Assembly (NCBI GenBank): GCA_016720685.1
Contig: JADKKC010000006.1
Location: 28,303-92,302 of the forward strand
Reading direction: 5' to 3'
DNA length: 64,000 bases
Source of the DNA: Zoogloea sp.
Lineage (GTDB): Bacteria; Pseudomonadota; Gammaproteobacteria; Burkholderiales; Rhodocyclaceae
The position numbers were made by a program, and so were the translations under genes. Under the pieces are notes generated by a model. It was not told the DNA's origin. It made no database searches and was given only the letters and a program-made list of their open reading frames with translations. This document shows, in pieces, positions 1-8,915 of the stretch (its first letter is position 1; each line of letters opens with the position of its first letter).

Positions 1-2
1 TG

Positions 3-740
3 CTGTCGATGCTGCTGGCCCTGCGCGAAAGGGCGCCCATCGACTTCCGCATCGTGGCGATGAACCTCGACCAGAAGCAGCCGGGCTTCCCCGAGCATAT
101 CCTGCCGGCCTACTTCGAGTCGATCGGGGTCGAATACAAGATCGTCACCGAAAACACCTACAAGATCGTCAAGGACAAGATCCCCGAGGGCAAGACCACC
201 TGTTCGCTGTGCTCGCGCCTGCGCCGGGGCATCATCTACCGCACTGCGAAGGAGCTTGGCGCCACCAAGATCGCCCTCGGCCACCATCGCGACGACATGA
301 TCGAAACCCTTTTCCTGAACATGTTCTTCGGCGGCAAGATGAAATCCATGCCACCCAAACTGGTCAGCGACGACGGTCAGAACGTGGTGATCCGTCCCCT
401 CGCCTACTGCGCCGAGAAGGACATCGAACGCTTTGCCCGTGGCATGGAATATCCGATCATCCCGTGCAATCTGTGTGGCAGCCAGGAAAATGCCCAGCGC
501 AAGCAGATCAAGGCCATGTTGCGTGACTGGGACAGCCGTTTCCCGGGCCGTATCGTCTCCATCTCTACGGCGCTCAAAAATGTCGTGCCATCCCATCTTG
601 CCGATGGCAATCTATTCGACTTCCTCAATGTTTCGAGTGCGACGAAAGTGGAAGAGGGGGACATTGTTTTCGATGCGCCCGACCTGCCGGTTTCGCATGA
701 AAACGCCTCAGCCATCCCGATCGGGATCTGGAGAACCTAG
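3..740 (+). CDS. ttcA: tRNA 2-thiocytidine biosynthesis protein TtcA (5' end missing)
   Basis: TtcA is an ATP- and [4Fe-4S]-dependent enzyme that thiolates cytidine 32 of certain tRNAs. The reading frame is open to the left edge, so the N-terminus and the PP-loop (SGGKDS type) lie outside the window. What remains shows both family cysteine pairs: TTCSLCSRLRRG near the middle and IPCNLCGSQENAQRKQ later, plus GHHRDDMIETLFLNMFF between them. These pairs provide the cysteines for the iron-sulfur centre in the family. The tail after about residue 190 is poorly conserved in the family, as here. It ends in TAG, and the next gene starts 96 bp downstream on the same strand. Confidence 0.95.
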   Translation: MSMLLALRERAPIDFRIVAMNLDQKQPGFPEHILPAYFESIGVEYKIVTENTYKIVKDKIPEGKTTCSLCSRLRRGIIYRTAKELGATKIALGHHRDDMIETLFLNMFFGGKMKSMPPKLVSDDGQNVVIRPLAYCAEKDIERFARGMEYPIIPCNLCGSQENAQRKQIKAMLRDWDSRFPGRIVSISTALKNVVPSHLADGNLFDFLNVSSATKVEEGDIVFDAPDLPVSHENASAIPIGIWRT

Positions 741-836
741 CATCCATGGACCCATCCCCCAGCCTTTCCCGAGAGCCCGCAGCGCATTCCGCGTTGGTGT
801 CGTGCCTGCATTCGGCTTGCATCGGAGTCCGCGACA

Positions 837-1700
837 ATGACTGAGCGTGTTTCCATCCGCTGCCTGCTGTTTGCGGACGTCGCCGGTGGCGTGCGGCTCG
901 CAGTCAAGCTGGGCGAGGCCGAGGCGGGGTATGCCGTCGAGCGCTGCCTGAATCGCATGTCGCGCTGCGCCGAGGCGTATTCGGCCAGCGGGCTTGAGCT
1001 GCGTTCGGATGTGCTCGTGGCGCACTTTCCGGATGCCGACTCAGCCCTCCTGGCGGCCCGCGAAATGCGCGAGCGGGTGAGGGCGTTGCCACCGATGAGC
1101 GGCATCAAGCTGGTCCTGCGGGCCGGCGTGGTGCCCGACCCGGAAGGCGAGGAGATGGAGGAGGATCCCGAGAAGCTGGCGGCGCGACTGGTCGAGAGCC
1201 ACAACCCCGATACGATCGCCGTCTCAGAAAACCTCAGCCCGCTGCTGTCGCCATCCATGCGTCGTTTGCTCGGCCGGCTTGACGGGTCGAGCAGTGCGGT
1301 GCCGTTCCCGGTACTCGAACTGGGCGATGCCCCGCCGCCGACGCCCGCCGAATTGCGCCTGGACGCGCTGCAGGCACAAAAGCGCTTGCGGGTGAGTTTT
1401 CGCGGGCAGACCTGGCTCATCGATGCGGCGCATCCAACCCTGCTTTTCGGGCGTGAAACCGGCAACGACATCGTCGTCTCCGATCCCCGTGTGTCGCGGC
1501 AGCATGCCCGCATCGAGCTGCGCGCCGGGCTGTTCTACCTTGCAGATTCGAGTACCAACGGCACCTACCTGCTGGAGGAAGGCTCTGCAGAACATTGCGT
1601 CAAGCGGGACGAGTTCGCGCTCTCGGAGAAGGGGCACATTGGTTGCGGCTTCTCGGTGGCCGACAACATGCTGGACGCTGTGGCTTTCGCCATCGATTGA
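837..1700 (+). CDS. Cyclase-like domain protein with C-terminal FHA domain
   Basis: A 287-residue cytoplasmic protein. Residues 1-110 resemble a class III adenylate/guanylate cyclase fold: CLLFADVAGG at the first strand keeps the first metal Asp, and RSDVLVAHFPDADSALLAA corresponds to the second metal-binding loop with GD changed to SD. Residues about 195-275 are a forkhead-associated domain with GRETGNDIVVSDPRVSRQHA and DSSTNGTYL, the classic Arg/Ser/Asn phosphothreonine-binding set. A short linker with TPAELRLDALQAQKRLRV joins them. Cyclase activity is doubtful because the usual GST after FAD(I/V) is absent. The FHA part should bind a phosphothreonine partner, which is unknown. A symmetric terminator lies just downstream. 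Confidence 0.75.
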   Translation: MTERVSIRCLLFADVAGGVRLAVKLGEAEAGYAVERCLNRMSRCAEAYSASGLELRSDVLVAHFPDADSALLAAREMRERVRALPPMSGIKLVLRAGVVPDPEGEEMEEDPEKLAARLVESHNPDTIAVSENLSPLLSPSMRRLLGRLDGSSSAVPFPVLELGDAPPPTPAELRLDALQAQKRLRVSFRGQTWLIDAAHPTLLFGRETGNDIVVSDPRVSRQHARIELRAGLFYLADSSTNGTYLLEEGSAEHCVKRDEFALSEKGHIGCGFSVADNMLDAVAFAID

Positions 1701-1716
1701 TCGAATCCGGATCCGC

Positions 1717-1752
1717 AAATTGAAAAGAGCCCCGCGGGGCTCTTTTCAATTT
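1717..1752. terminator. Bidirectional terminator, perfect 36-bp palindrome
   Basis: Perfect inverted repeat centred between 1734 and 1735 (GAGCCCCG/CGGGGCTC core flanked by AAAA/TTTT arms). It lies between the convergent FHA gene and psiF-like gene, so it can serve both strands, the outer T runs acting as U-tracts. Confidence 0.85.
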
Positions 1753-1769
1753 CTGCGGAGTGGAAGGGT

Positions 1770-2063
1770 TCAGCCTCCCTTCAGGCACTCGCTCATGAAC
1801 TTCTTGCGATCGTCGCCCTTCAGCGCCTTTTCGCCGGCGTCCTTGTTACAGGACTTCATCTTCTCCTGCTGGGTCGTGCCCTTGGCGGCCGGTTTGGCGG
1901 ACAGGCACTCCTTCATGAAGGCCTTGCGCTCGTCGCCCTTTTTGTCGGTGGCAGATGCGTTGCACTCCTTCATCTTGTTCTGCTGGGTGGTGGCCGCAAA
2001 GGCCGCGGGTGCCAGGCTGGCGGCAAATACGGACACGGCGACGCTCAGGATCAGTTTTTTCAT
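1770..2063 (-). CDS. psiF: PsiF-family periplasmic protein
   Basis: A 97-residue exported protein. Residues 1-23 form a signal peptide with an AFA-A cleavage site. The mature part has two PsiF repeats, each with a conserved pattern: QQNKMKECN...GDERKAFMKECL and QQEKMKSCN...GDDRKKFMSECL, so four cysteines arranged in pairs. PsiF in E. coli is phosphate-starvation induced, but its function is not known. The ATG at 2061-2063 is preceded by a good GGAGAG site. A longer frame continues upstream without a signal peptide, so the internal ATG is the right start. I see no convincing pho box upstream. It lies downstream of hprK on the same strand, 124 bp away, and ends at a bidirectional terminator. 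Confidence 0.85.
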   Translation of the reverse strand: MKKLILSVAVSVFAASLAPAAFAATTQQNKMKECNASATDKKGDERKAFMKECLSAKPAAKGTTQQEKMKSCNKDAGEKALKGDDRKKFMSECLKGG

Positions 2064-2187
2064 CTGGCCACTCTCCTCGGATAGGCGATTTTTCGGAACT
2101 GCGACAGCATCATAAACGGTGCACGAGTCGATCCGTTGACGGCCGGGCCGCCTGAACGGCGTTCGGGGGCACTTTTCTACGGGATTT

Positions 2188-3123
2188 CTAGCCGCCGCCT
2201 TCTTCCATCGCACGCTGCTGGCGGTCGACGAAGTCCTGGGTCGAGTCGATGCCGCGCAGCAGCAGGATTGTCGAACGGACCGCGGCTTCGAGCAGCACGG
2301 CCAGGTTGCGCCCTGCCGCCACCGGCAGCACCACGCGCCGCAGGGACACGCCGAGGATCGACTGCTGCTCACCCTCCAGCGTCAGGCGGAGGGGGTCTTC
2401 CTGGCCCGGCTGGCGGCGCTGAAGGTGCACGACGAGCTTGAGCTTCATCTTCCGGCGGCAGGCCGTTTCGCCAAAGATGGTGCGGATGTTGAGGATGCCC
2501 AGGCCGCGCACCTCGATCACGTCCTGGAGCAGCGCCGGGCAGCGTCCTTCGAGGACGGTCGGGGCGATTCTGGAGAACTCGACGATGTCGTCGGCCACCA
2601 GCCCGTGGCCGCGGGAGATGAGTTCCAGAGCGAGCTCCGACTTGCCGGCGCCCGAGTCGCCGGTGATGAACACGCCAAGGCCCAGCACGTCCATCAGCAC
2701 GCCGTGCAGCGCAACCCGTTCTGCCAGCTTGCGCGACAGGTAGCTGCGCAGCAGGTCGATGACGTTGGCAGCAGGCAGCGGGCTCGCGAACAGGGCCACA
2801 TCTTCGTTGGCGCACAGGGTGCGCACCATGCTCGGGATGTCCTCGTCGTCGGCGATGATGATGGCCGGCGGGCCGTAGGACAGGATGTCGCGGATGTGGT
2901 GGATGACCTTTTCGCGGGTTTGGCGGCGTGCCCAGGCGAGTTCCGACGAGCCGAGGATCTGCAGGCGGTCGGGGTGGATCAGGTTGAGGTGGCCGACCAT
3001 GTCGGCGGGCCAGATGCGGTCTTCCGAGACCGAAATGCGGGTCTCGAGGCTGCCGCAGATATGCCGCAGCCTCAGGCGTTCGAGGTTGTCGTCAAACAGC
3101 CGTGCTACTGTTGTCTGGCGCAT
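2188..3123 (-). CDS. hprK: HPr kinase/phosphorylase
   Basis: HprK phosphorylates and dephosphorylates a serine of HPr-type PTS phosphocarriers. The 311-residue product has the Walker A loop GDSGAGKSELALEL, followed by LVADDIVEF and the family signature EVRGLGILNIRTIFG. In proteobacteria without sugar PTS it is thought to act with PtsN/NPr in regulation. I chose the ATG at 3121-3123 (MRQTTVARLF), which has a GGGG run about five bases upstream. An ATG nine codons earlier has no Shine-Dalgarno site. The start lies inside the end of ptsN (32-bp overlap), which indicates translational coupling in the rpoN-hpf-ptsN-hprK operon. rapZ, often the next gene, is not present here. Confidence 0.95.
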   Translation of the reverse strand: MRQTTVARLFDDNLERLRLRHICGSLETRISVSEDRIWPADMVGHLNLIHPDRLQILGSSELAWARRQTREKVIHHIRDILSYGPPAIIIADDEDIPSMVRTLCANEDVALFASPLPAANVIDLLRSYLSRKLAERVALHGVLMDVLGLGVFITGDSGAGKSELALELISRGHGLVADDIVEFSRIAPTVLEGRCPALLQDVIEVRGLGILNIRTIFGETACRRKMKLKLVVHLQRRQPGQEDPLRLTLEGEQQSILGVSLRRVVLPVAAGRNLAVLLEAAVRSTILLLRGIDSTQDFVDRQQRAMEEGGG

Positions 3124-3577
3124 CGCTGCCCCACTGGGCGAAAAGGGCATGGGCCGCCAAGGCGTCGGGCGCGTTCAGGAGCCGCTCGCGAAAAGCCCGG
3201 TCGCTGAACATCTGGGCGAGCTCGGAGAGCAGCTGCAAGTGGTGTTCGTTGGCTTGTTCGGGAACCAGCAGCACGAACAGCATCGACACCGGCTTGCCGT
3301 CGGGCGCGTCGAAGGGGACGGGTTCGGCCAGGCGGATGAAGGCGCCGAGGGCGTCCTTGAGGGTCTTGATGCGCCCGTGGGGGATGGCGATGCCCTGACC
3401 AAGGCCGGTGGAACCGAGCTTTTCGCGCGCGAACAGGCTGTCGAAAACCGTGCTGCGGGCGATGCCGTGATTGTTCTCGAACAGCAGGCCGGCTTGCTCG
3501 AAAGCGCGCTTCTTGCTGCTCGCCTCGAGTCCAACGACCACATTGGCCGCGGGTAATAATTTGGCGATGAGGTTCAT
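3092..3577 (-). CDS. ptsN: Nitrogen-regulatory PTS EIIA protein PtsN
   Basis: EIIA-Ntr accepts phosphate from NPr and regulates potassium uptake, carbon/nitrogen balance and sigma-54 functions. The 161-residue protein has the phosphorylated histidine at H67 in GLGQGIAIPHGRIKT, the hallmark of EIIA of the fructose/Ntr type, and is about the usual length. A strong site (AGGAGAG) precedes the ATG. It sits in the conserved rpoN-hpf-ptsN-hprK block and overlaps hprK. A gap of about 156 bp separates it from hpf and contains an imperfect inverted repeat (about 3661-3671 with 3693-3704), so an internal promoter or processing site is possible. Confidence 0.95.
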   Translation of the reverse strand: MNLIAKLLPAANVVVGLEASSKKRAFEQAGLLFENNHGIARSTVFDSLFAREKLGSTGLGQGIAIPHGRIKTLKDALGAFIRLAEPVPFDAPDGKPVSMLFVLLVPEQANEHHLQLLSELAQMFSDRAFRERLLNAPDALAAHALFAQWGSDAPDNSSTAV

Positions 3578-3733
3578 GCGTGGACTCTCCTGCGCGCGAT
3601 GGGGCGGAACAGGTTTCCGGTGAGGGGCAATGCGGGAAGATCCGGAGGCAGATGTCGCCGGGGCCGTTGTGTCAGTTGGGGCGCATTATAGCCACAACGG
3701 TCCCAGGGGAAACCGTATTACTTGTGCCGTCGA

Positions 3734-4057
3734 TCAGGATTCGGCGAGGTGCTGCTTGAGCGAGTCATGGCCGTGATCGGAGGTCTTGTCCTTGTACTTG
3801 AGAACCTGACGGTCAAGCTTGTCGGTCAGTGCGTCGATGGCGGCGTACAGGTCGGCGTCTTCGCTTTCGACGTGGATATCCTTGCCGCGCACGTGCACGG
3901 TGACCTCAGCCTTCTGGCGCAGCTTTTCCACCGAGAGGATCACGCCAACGCTGGTGACGTTGTCGAAATGGCGGATCACGCGATCGAGCTTGGAGGAAAT
4001 GTATTCGCGGATCGCCGGCGTAACTTCGACGTGATGTCCCGTGATGTTGAGGTTCAT
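3734..4057 (-). CDS. hpf: Ribosome hibernation promoting factor, short form
   Basis: A 107-residue protein of the HPF/YfiA family (also called YhbH or sigma-54 modulation protein). It binds the decoding region of the small ribosomal subunit and promotes inactive 100S dimers in stationary phase. MNLNITGHHVEVTPAIREYI at the start and EVTVHVRGKDIHVESEDADL in the middle are typical. The length is that of short HPF: the C-terminal dimerisation domain of long HPF is absent. The start is the ATG at 4055-4057. An extended frame upstream overlaps rpoN and lacks family similarity. It lies 16 bp after rpoN, the usual arrangement in proteobacteria. Confidence 0.95.
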   Translation of the reverse strand: MNLNITGHHVEVTPAIREYISSKLDRVIRHFDNVTSVGVILSVEKLRQKAEVTVHVRGKDIHVESEDADLYAAIDALTDKLDRQVLKYKDKTSDHGHDSLKQHLAES

Positions 4058-4073
4058 GATTCTTGCCTTTCTA

Positions 4074-5531
4074 TCAGATGGATTTGCGCAGACTGACCGG
4101 CGGGATATCGAGGGACTCGCGGTACTTTGCGATCGTCCGTCGAGCGACAACGATACCCTGCAGGCCCAACAACTCGGCAATCCTCGCGTCGGACAAGGGT
4201 TTTTTCTTGTCTTCGGCGGCGACCAACTGGCGAATCAGCGCCCGAATCGCCGTTGAGGAAGCCGCCCCACCACTATCGGTGGCGACGTGACTGCCGAAAA
4301 AATGTTTGAACTCGAAAATGCCTCGTGGCGTGGCCATGTACTTTTGGGTGGTCACACGCGAGACGGTGGATTCGTGTAGTTCCAGCTGCTCGGCGATTTC
4401 CCGCAGGGTAAGCGGGCGCATTGCCACATCGCCATAATCGAAGAACTGGCGTTGGCGGTCAACGATCGCTTGCGAAACCCGCTGAATCGTGTCGAAGCGC
4501 TGCTGTACGTTCTTGATCAGCCAGCGTGCTTCCTGGAGATGGCTGGATAGGGAGCCGCTGGCGCCGCGGTTGTCACGGAGGATCTGGGCGTAGAGCTGGT
4601 TGATGCGCAGACGCGGCATCGCGTCGGGGTTCAGGTTGACCACCCAGGTGTTGCGGACCTTGCGTACCACCACGTCGGGCACCACGTAGCGGACGTCGGA
4701 CTGGGAGAAGCGGGCGCCGGGCTTGGGGTTCAGGCCGAGGATCAGGGTGTGGGCCTCGCGCAGTTCGTCGTCGTTGCAGCGCAGGGCGCGCTTGAGCTTG
4801 AGGAAATCCCGCGCGGCCAGCAGTTCCAGGTGTTCTGCCACCAGGGCGAGGGCCAGTTCGCGCTCCCGGCTGGGGGGCAGGGGGCGCAGTTGCAGGGCCA
4901 GGCATTCGCTAACGGTGGTGGCGCCGATGCCGGACGGGTCGAGGCTCTGGATCTGACGCAGGGCGATGGTGAGATCGTCCAGGTCGACTTCGATCTCCGG
5001 TGGCAGCAGGGGAAGCAGCTCTTCGAGGGTCTGACTGAGATAGCCGTCGTCATCGAGGGCTTCGATCATGAAGCGGACCATGGCCCGGTCGCGATCGCTG
5101 AGTGGCGTGAGGGCGATCTGGCTGTCCAGATGGTCGCGCAGCGACGGAACGGAGGCCTGGATCTCCTGGAAGTCGGAGTCGTCATCGTCGTCGCGCTGGC
5201 CGCTGCCTGAGCCTTGCCAGTCACCGCCTTCGCTGCCGAGGTCGAAATCGCGGTCGGGCTCGCGCTCACGCTCGGATTCCCGTGCCTGCTCCTGCTCACG
5301 CTCCTGGGCGGCCTCGCTGCCCGCCTGCGCTACGGGGCCGGGAGCCTCGATGCGGCTGGAGCCGAGTTCTGCCTCGGGCTCGTCCCGTTCGATCATCGGA
5401 TTCTCGAGCAGGACTTTTTCGATTTCCTGGTTGAGCTCGAGGGTCGACAGCTGGAGCAGCTTGATGGACTGCTGCAACTGCGGGGTGAGCGCGAGGTGCT
5501 GGGAGAGTTTGAGCTGGAGGCTGGGCTTCAT
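4074..5531 (-). CDS. rpoN: RNA polymerase sigma-54 factor RpoN
   Basis: Sigma-54 directs polymerase to -24/-12 promoters that need an AAA+ enhancer-binding activator. The 485-residue protein has region I (MKPSLQLKLSQHLALTPQLQ, glutamine/leucine rich), an acidic region II at about 50-120 with a long Glu/Arg-rich stretch, the core-binding domain, and near the C-terminus the RpoN box ARRTIAKYRESL that contacts the -24 element. It follows lptB by 15 bp and precedes hpf by 16 bp, so it should be co-transcribed. One near-consensus sigma-54 promoter sequence occurs in the window at 7811-7825. Confidence 0.98.
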   Translation of the reverse strand: MKPSLQLKLSQHLALTPQLQQSIKLLQLSTLELNQEIEKVLLENPMIERDEPEAELGSSRIEAPGPVAQAGSEAAQEREQEQARESEREREPDRDFDLGSEGGDWQGSGSGQRDDDDDSDFQEIQASVPSLRDHLDSQIALTPLSDRDRAMVRFMIEALDDDGYLSQTLEELLPLLPPEIEVDLDDLTIALRQIQSLDPSGIGATTVSECLALQLRPLPPSRERELALALVAEHLELLAARDFLKLKRALRCNDDELREAHTLILGLNPKPGARFSQSDVRYVVPDVVVRKVRNTWVVNLNPDAMPRLRINQLYAQILRDNRGASGSLSSHLQEARWLIKNVQQRFDTIQRVSQAIVDRQRQFFDYGDVAMRPLTLREIAEQLELHESTVSRVTTQKYMATPRGIFEFKHFFGSHVATDSGGAASSTAIRALIRQLVAAEDKKKPLSDARIAELLGLQGIVVARRTIAKYRESLDIPPVSLRKSI

Positions 5532-5546
5532 GGGTCTGATGTTGCC

Positions 5547-6269
5547 TCAGAGCCGGAAGTGTTCGCCGAGGTAAACTTGACGAACCTGCTCATTGCGGAC
5601 GATTTCGTCGGGCCGGCCGCTGGCCAGCACTTCGCCGGCATTGATGATGAAGGCGCGATCGCAGATGCCGAGGGTTTCGCGGACGTTATGGTCGGTGATC
5701 AGGACGCCGATGCCTTTTTCCTTGAGGAAACGGATGATTTTCTGGATGTCGATGACCGCGATAGGGTCGACACCGGCGAAAGGTTCGTCGAGGAGGATGA
5801 AGCGCGGATCGGTGGCCAGTGCCCGGGCGATTTCGCAGCGTCGGCGCTCGCCGCCGGACAGGGAAATGGCGGTGTTGTCGCGCAGGTGTTCGATGCCGAG
5901 CTCGCCGAGGAGCTCTTCGAGGCGTGCGGCGATCTGAACCTTGGTGAGGGTTTGCAACTCGAGCACGGCCTGGATGTTTTCGGCGACTGTGAGCTTGCGG
6001 AAAACGCTCATTTCCTGGGGCAGGTAGGACAGGCCGAGGCGGGCGCGCTGATGGATCGGACGATGGGTCAGCACCTGGTCGTCGAGGGTGATCTCGCCGC
6101 CGTCGGCAACCACCAGGCCGACGATCATGTAGAAGCAGGTGGTCTTGCCGGCGCCGTTGGGGCCGAGTAGTCCGACGACCTCGCCGCTGCCGACCTCGAA
6201 AGACACGTCGTGGACGACCGTGCGGGCCTTGTATTTTTTGCGCAGGTTGCTGACTTTAAGCAGGCTCAT
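5547..6269 (-). CDS. lptB: LPS export ABC transporter ATP-binding protein LptB
   Basis: LptB is the cytoplasmic ATPase of the LptB2FGC machine that extracts lipopolysaccharide from the inner membrane. The 240-residue protein has Walker A GPNGAGKTT, ABC signature LSGGERRR, Walker B RFILLDEPFAGVDP and the switch His in LITDHNVRE. lptC and lptA, which normally sit immediately upstream, are not here. Instead the ATG lies 14 bp inside the end of recX, so lptB translation is probably coupled to recX. The downstream partner rpoN is the normal one. I infer that lptC/lptA are elsewhere in the genome. Confidence 0.97.
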   Translation of the reverse strand: MSLLKVSNLRKKYKARTVVHDVSFEVGSGEVVGLLGPNGAGKTTCFYMIVGLVVADGGEITLDDQVLTHRPIHQRARLGLSYLPQEMSVFRKLTVAENIQAVLELQTLTKVQIAARLEELLGELGIEHLRDNTAISLSGGERRRCEIARALATDPRFILLDEPFAGVDPIAVIDIQKIIRFLKEKGIGVLITDHNVRETLGICDRAFIINAGEVLASGRPDEIVRNEQVRQVYLGEHFRL

Positions 6270-6705
6270 CGCCGGGATGTTCTTTCAGGACTTTACGTAT
6301 GATTTCGGTCGCAAAGCCGCGACCTTGAAGGAATCTGGCCTGACGTGCCCATTCTCGCGCGTCCGCCGGTGCGGCGGCGAACTTTCGGCGGGCGATGTCG
6401 CGGGCACGTTCGAATTCGCTGTCGCTGCAGTTTTCTTCAATGGCAGAGACGATCTGCTCGGTGCCGACGCCGCGGCGGGACAGCTCGAGACGCAGGCGCG
6501 AGGCGCCGAAGCGGGCCGCCTTGGCCCGTACGTAGGCATCGGCAAAGCGTACGTCGGAGAGCAGTCCAAGCTCGGTGAGTCGATCGAGTTCGGCGTCGAC
6601 TTCTTCTTCGCTGCCGAGCTTGCCCAGTTTGTGGGCCAGCTCGGTGCGGGAGTGCTCGCGCTGCGCGAGGCAGCGTAGCGCCCGCTCATGCAAGCTCATG
6701 GTCAT
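6256..6705 (-). CDS. recX: Regulatory protein RecX
   Basis: RecX binds RecA filaments and restrains recombinase and coprotease activity. The 149-residue protein is made of the usual three-helix repeats: LRCLAQREHSRTELAHKL, DRLTELGLLSDVRFADAYV and the later RARDIARRKFA...ARQARFLQGRGFATEIIRKVL. It begins 25 bp downstream of recA on the same strand, the standard arrangement, and so should share the LexA-controlled promoter. Its last 14 bp overlap the start of lptB. Confidence 0.95.
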   Translation of the reverse strand: MTMSLHERALRCLAQREHSRTELAHKLGKLGSEEEVDAELDRLTELGLLSDVRFADAYVRAKAARFGASRLRLELSRRGVGTEQIVSAIEENCSDSEFERARDIARRKFAAAPADAREWARQARFLQGRGFATEIIRKVLKEHPGDEPA

Positions 6706-6730
6706 GGGCTTTCGTTCGCGGGGGGATGCG

Positions 6731-7774
<1,044 letters not shown>

Positions 7775-7810
7775 CTGTCGTGATCCTTTGAAAAAGGGTT
7801 TTGGAGATTA

Positions 7811-7825
7811 TGGCACAGAGTTTGC
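7811..7825 (+). promoter_or_regulatory. Sigma-54 (-24/-12) promoter-like sequence, plus strand
   Basis: TGGCACA-GAGT-TTGC has the exact GG/GC spacing of the RpoN consensus TGGCACG-N4-TTGC with one mismatch outside the invariant GG and GC. It points rightward, into the 3' end of pncC on the opposite strand, and no plus-strand coding gene follows. It may be a chance match or drive an antisense/small RNA. I see no activator site. Confidence 0.35.
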
Positions 7826-7883
7826 GTGCAGGTGATCGCGTGTCGTGACGGCTCGTTTCGGAGCTGACGCGACATGGCGAGAG

Positions 7884-7899
7884 CTGTTATTTTATACAG
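7884..7899 (-). promoter_or_regulatory. LexA (SOS) box upstream of recA
   Basis: CTGTTATTTTATACAG fits the CTGT-N8-ACAG LexA consensus and is flanked by further symmetry (GAG...CTC, 7881-7902). On the recA strand it overlaps a TATAAAAT -10-like element, so LexA binding would block recA transcription. Confidence 0.85.
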
Positions 7900-7950
7900 C
7901 TCGCACGGCGAGTCCAGCAGAATCGCCAAGCCCTTGTTGCAAAAGGCGTT

Positions 7951-8436
7951 TCAGGTGTAGCGGCGGAGGAGTTCGGTGAGCGCGAAGAGGACTGCCTGGC
8001 GCCTTACGGCTTCCCGGTCGCCATCGAAATGGCAGGTCGCTGTCTGGGGTGTTTCACCGTTTCTGGCCCAGCCAAAGCACACGGTGCCGACCGGTTTGGA
8101 CGGTGAGCCGCCGGTCGGGCCGGCGACGCCGGAGATGGACACGGCGAGGTCGGCTTCGGAGCGCTCGAGCGTGCCCCGGGCCATCGCTGCGGTGGTCTGT
8201 TCGCTGACGGCGCCGTAGCGTGCGAGGGTCATCGGCGAGACGCCGAGGAGGGCGCACTTGGCGTCGTTGGAGTAGGTGATGAAGCCGCAGTCGAACCAGC
8301 CGGAGCTGCCGGCAGTGGCGGTGACGACTTCGGCGACCCAGCCGCCGGTGCAGGATTCCGCCGTGGCGAGGCGCCAGCCACGGGCGGCAAGGTGCTCGCC
8401 GACCAGGCGCGAGAGCGTTGCGAATTCGATGTCCAT
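7951..8436 (-). CDS. pncC: Nicotinamide-nucleotide amidohydrolase PncC (CinA C-terminal domain)
   Basis: A 161-residue stand-alone CinA-C domain that deamidates nicotinamide mononucleotide to nicotinate mononucleotide in NAD recycling. Family motifs are RLATAESCTGGWVAE near the start, GFITYSNDAK, GAVSEQTTAAMARG, and ISGVAGPTGGSPSKPVGTV. The N-terminal ADP-ribose pyrophosphatase (COG1058) half of long CinA is absent, as in many proteobacteria. The ATG at 8434-8436 shares one base with the stop of pgpA (TGATG), so it is the last gene of the thiL-pgpA-pncC string. It is placed just before recA on the same strand. Confidence 0.92.
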   Translation of the reverse strand: MDIEFATLSRLVGEHLAARGWRLATAESCTGGWVAEVVTATAGSSGWFDCGFITYSNDAKCALLGVSPMTLARYGAVSEQTTAAMARGTLERSEADLAVSISGVAGPTGGSPSKPVGTVCFGWARNGETPQTATCHFDGDREAVRRQAVLFALTELLRRYT

Positions 8437-8915
8437 CAAGCAGTCAGCCTCATGAGAATGGCCAGCACCACCAACGTATAGCCGGCAGCGAGGAGGTCGT
8501 CGAGCATGACGCCAAAGCCGCCCCGGGTGCGTTCGTCCACCCAGCCGATGGGGGGCGGCTTGACGATGTCGAAAAAACGGAAGACGACGAAGGCCGTGGC
8601 CTGCCAGGCCAGCGTGGCAGGCGTGAGCCACAGGACCAGCCAGATGGCGACGATTTCGTCCCACACCACGGCACCGTGATCGGCTACGCCGAGGGAACGA
8701 CCGGTACGTTCGCAGGCGATGATGCCAAACAGGAAGCAGGCGACGAGCAGGGCGCCGAAGAGGGTGTCGGAAAGGGGCGCGTACACGAAGGGAAAGAGTA
8801 TCCAGCCGAGCAGCGTGCCGGCGGTGCCAGGCCCCTTGGGAAACAGCCCGGATCCGAAGCCGAGGGCGACGAAATGGGTCGGGTCGGAGAGCAGGAAGCG
8901 GAGGTTGGGTTTCAT
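8436..8915 (-). CDS. pgpA: Phosphatidylglycerophosphatase A
   Basis: PgpA removes the phosphate of phosphatidylglycerol phosphate, the last step of phosphatidylglycerol synthesis, at the inner membrane. The 159-residue protein has the family motifs GSGLFPKGPGTAGTLLG and DEIVAIWLV, then FFDIVKPPPIGWVDE and GVMLDDLLAAGYT. Several hydrophobic segments lie between them. Its ATG overlaps the end of thiL by four bases (ATGA), and its stop overlaps the start of pncC. Confidence 0.93.
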   Translation of the reverse strand: MKPNLRFLLSDPTHFVALGFGSGLFPKGPGTAGTLLGWILFPFVYAPLSDTLFGALLVACFLFGIIACERTGRSLGVADHGAVVWDEIVAIWLVLWLTPATLAWQATAFVVFRFFDIVKPPPIGWVDERTRGGFGVMLDDLLAAGYTLVVLAILMRLTA

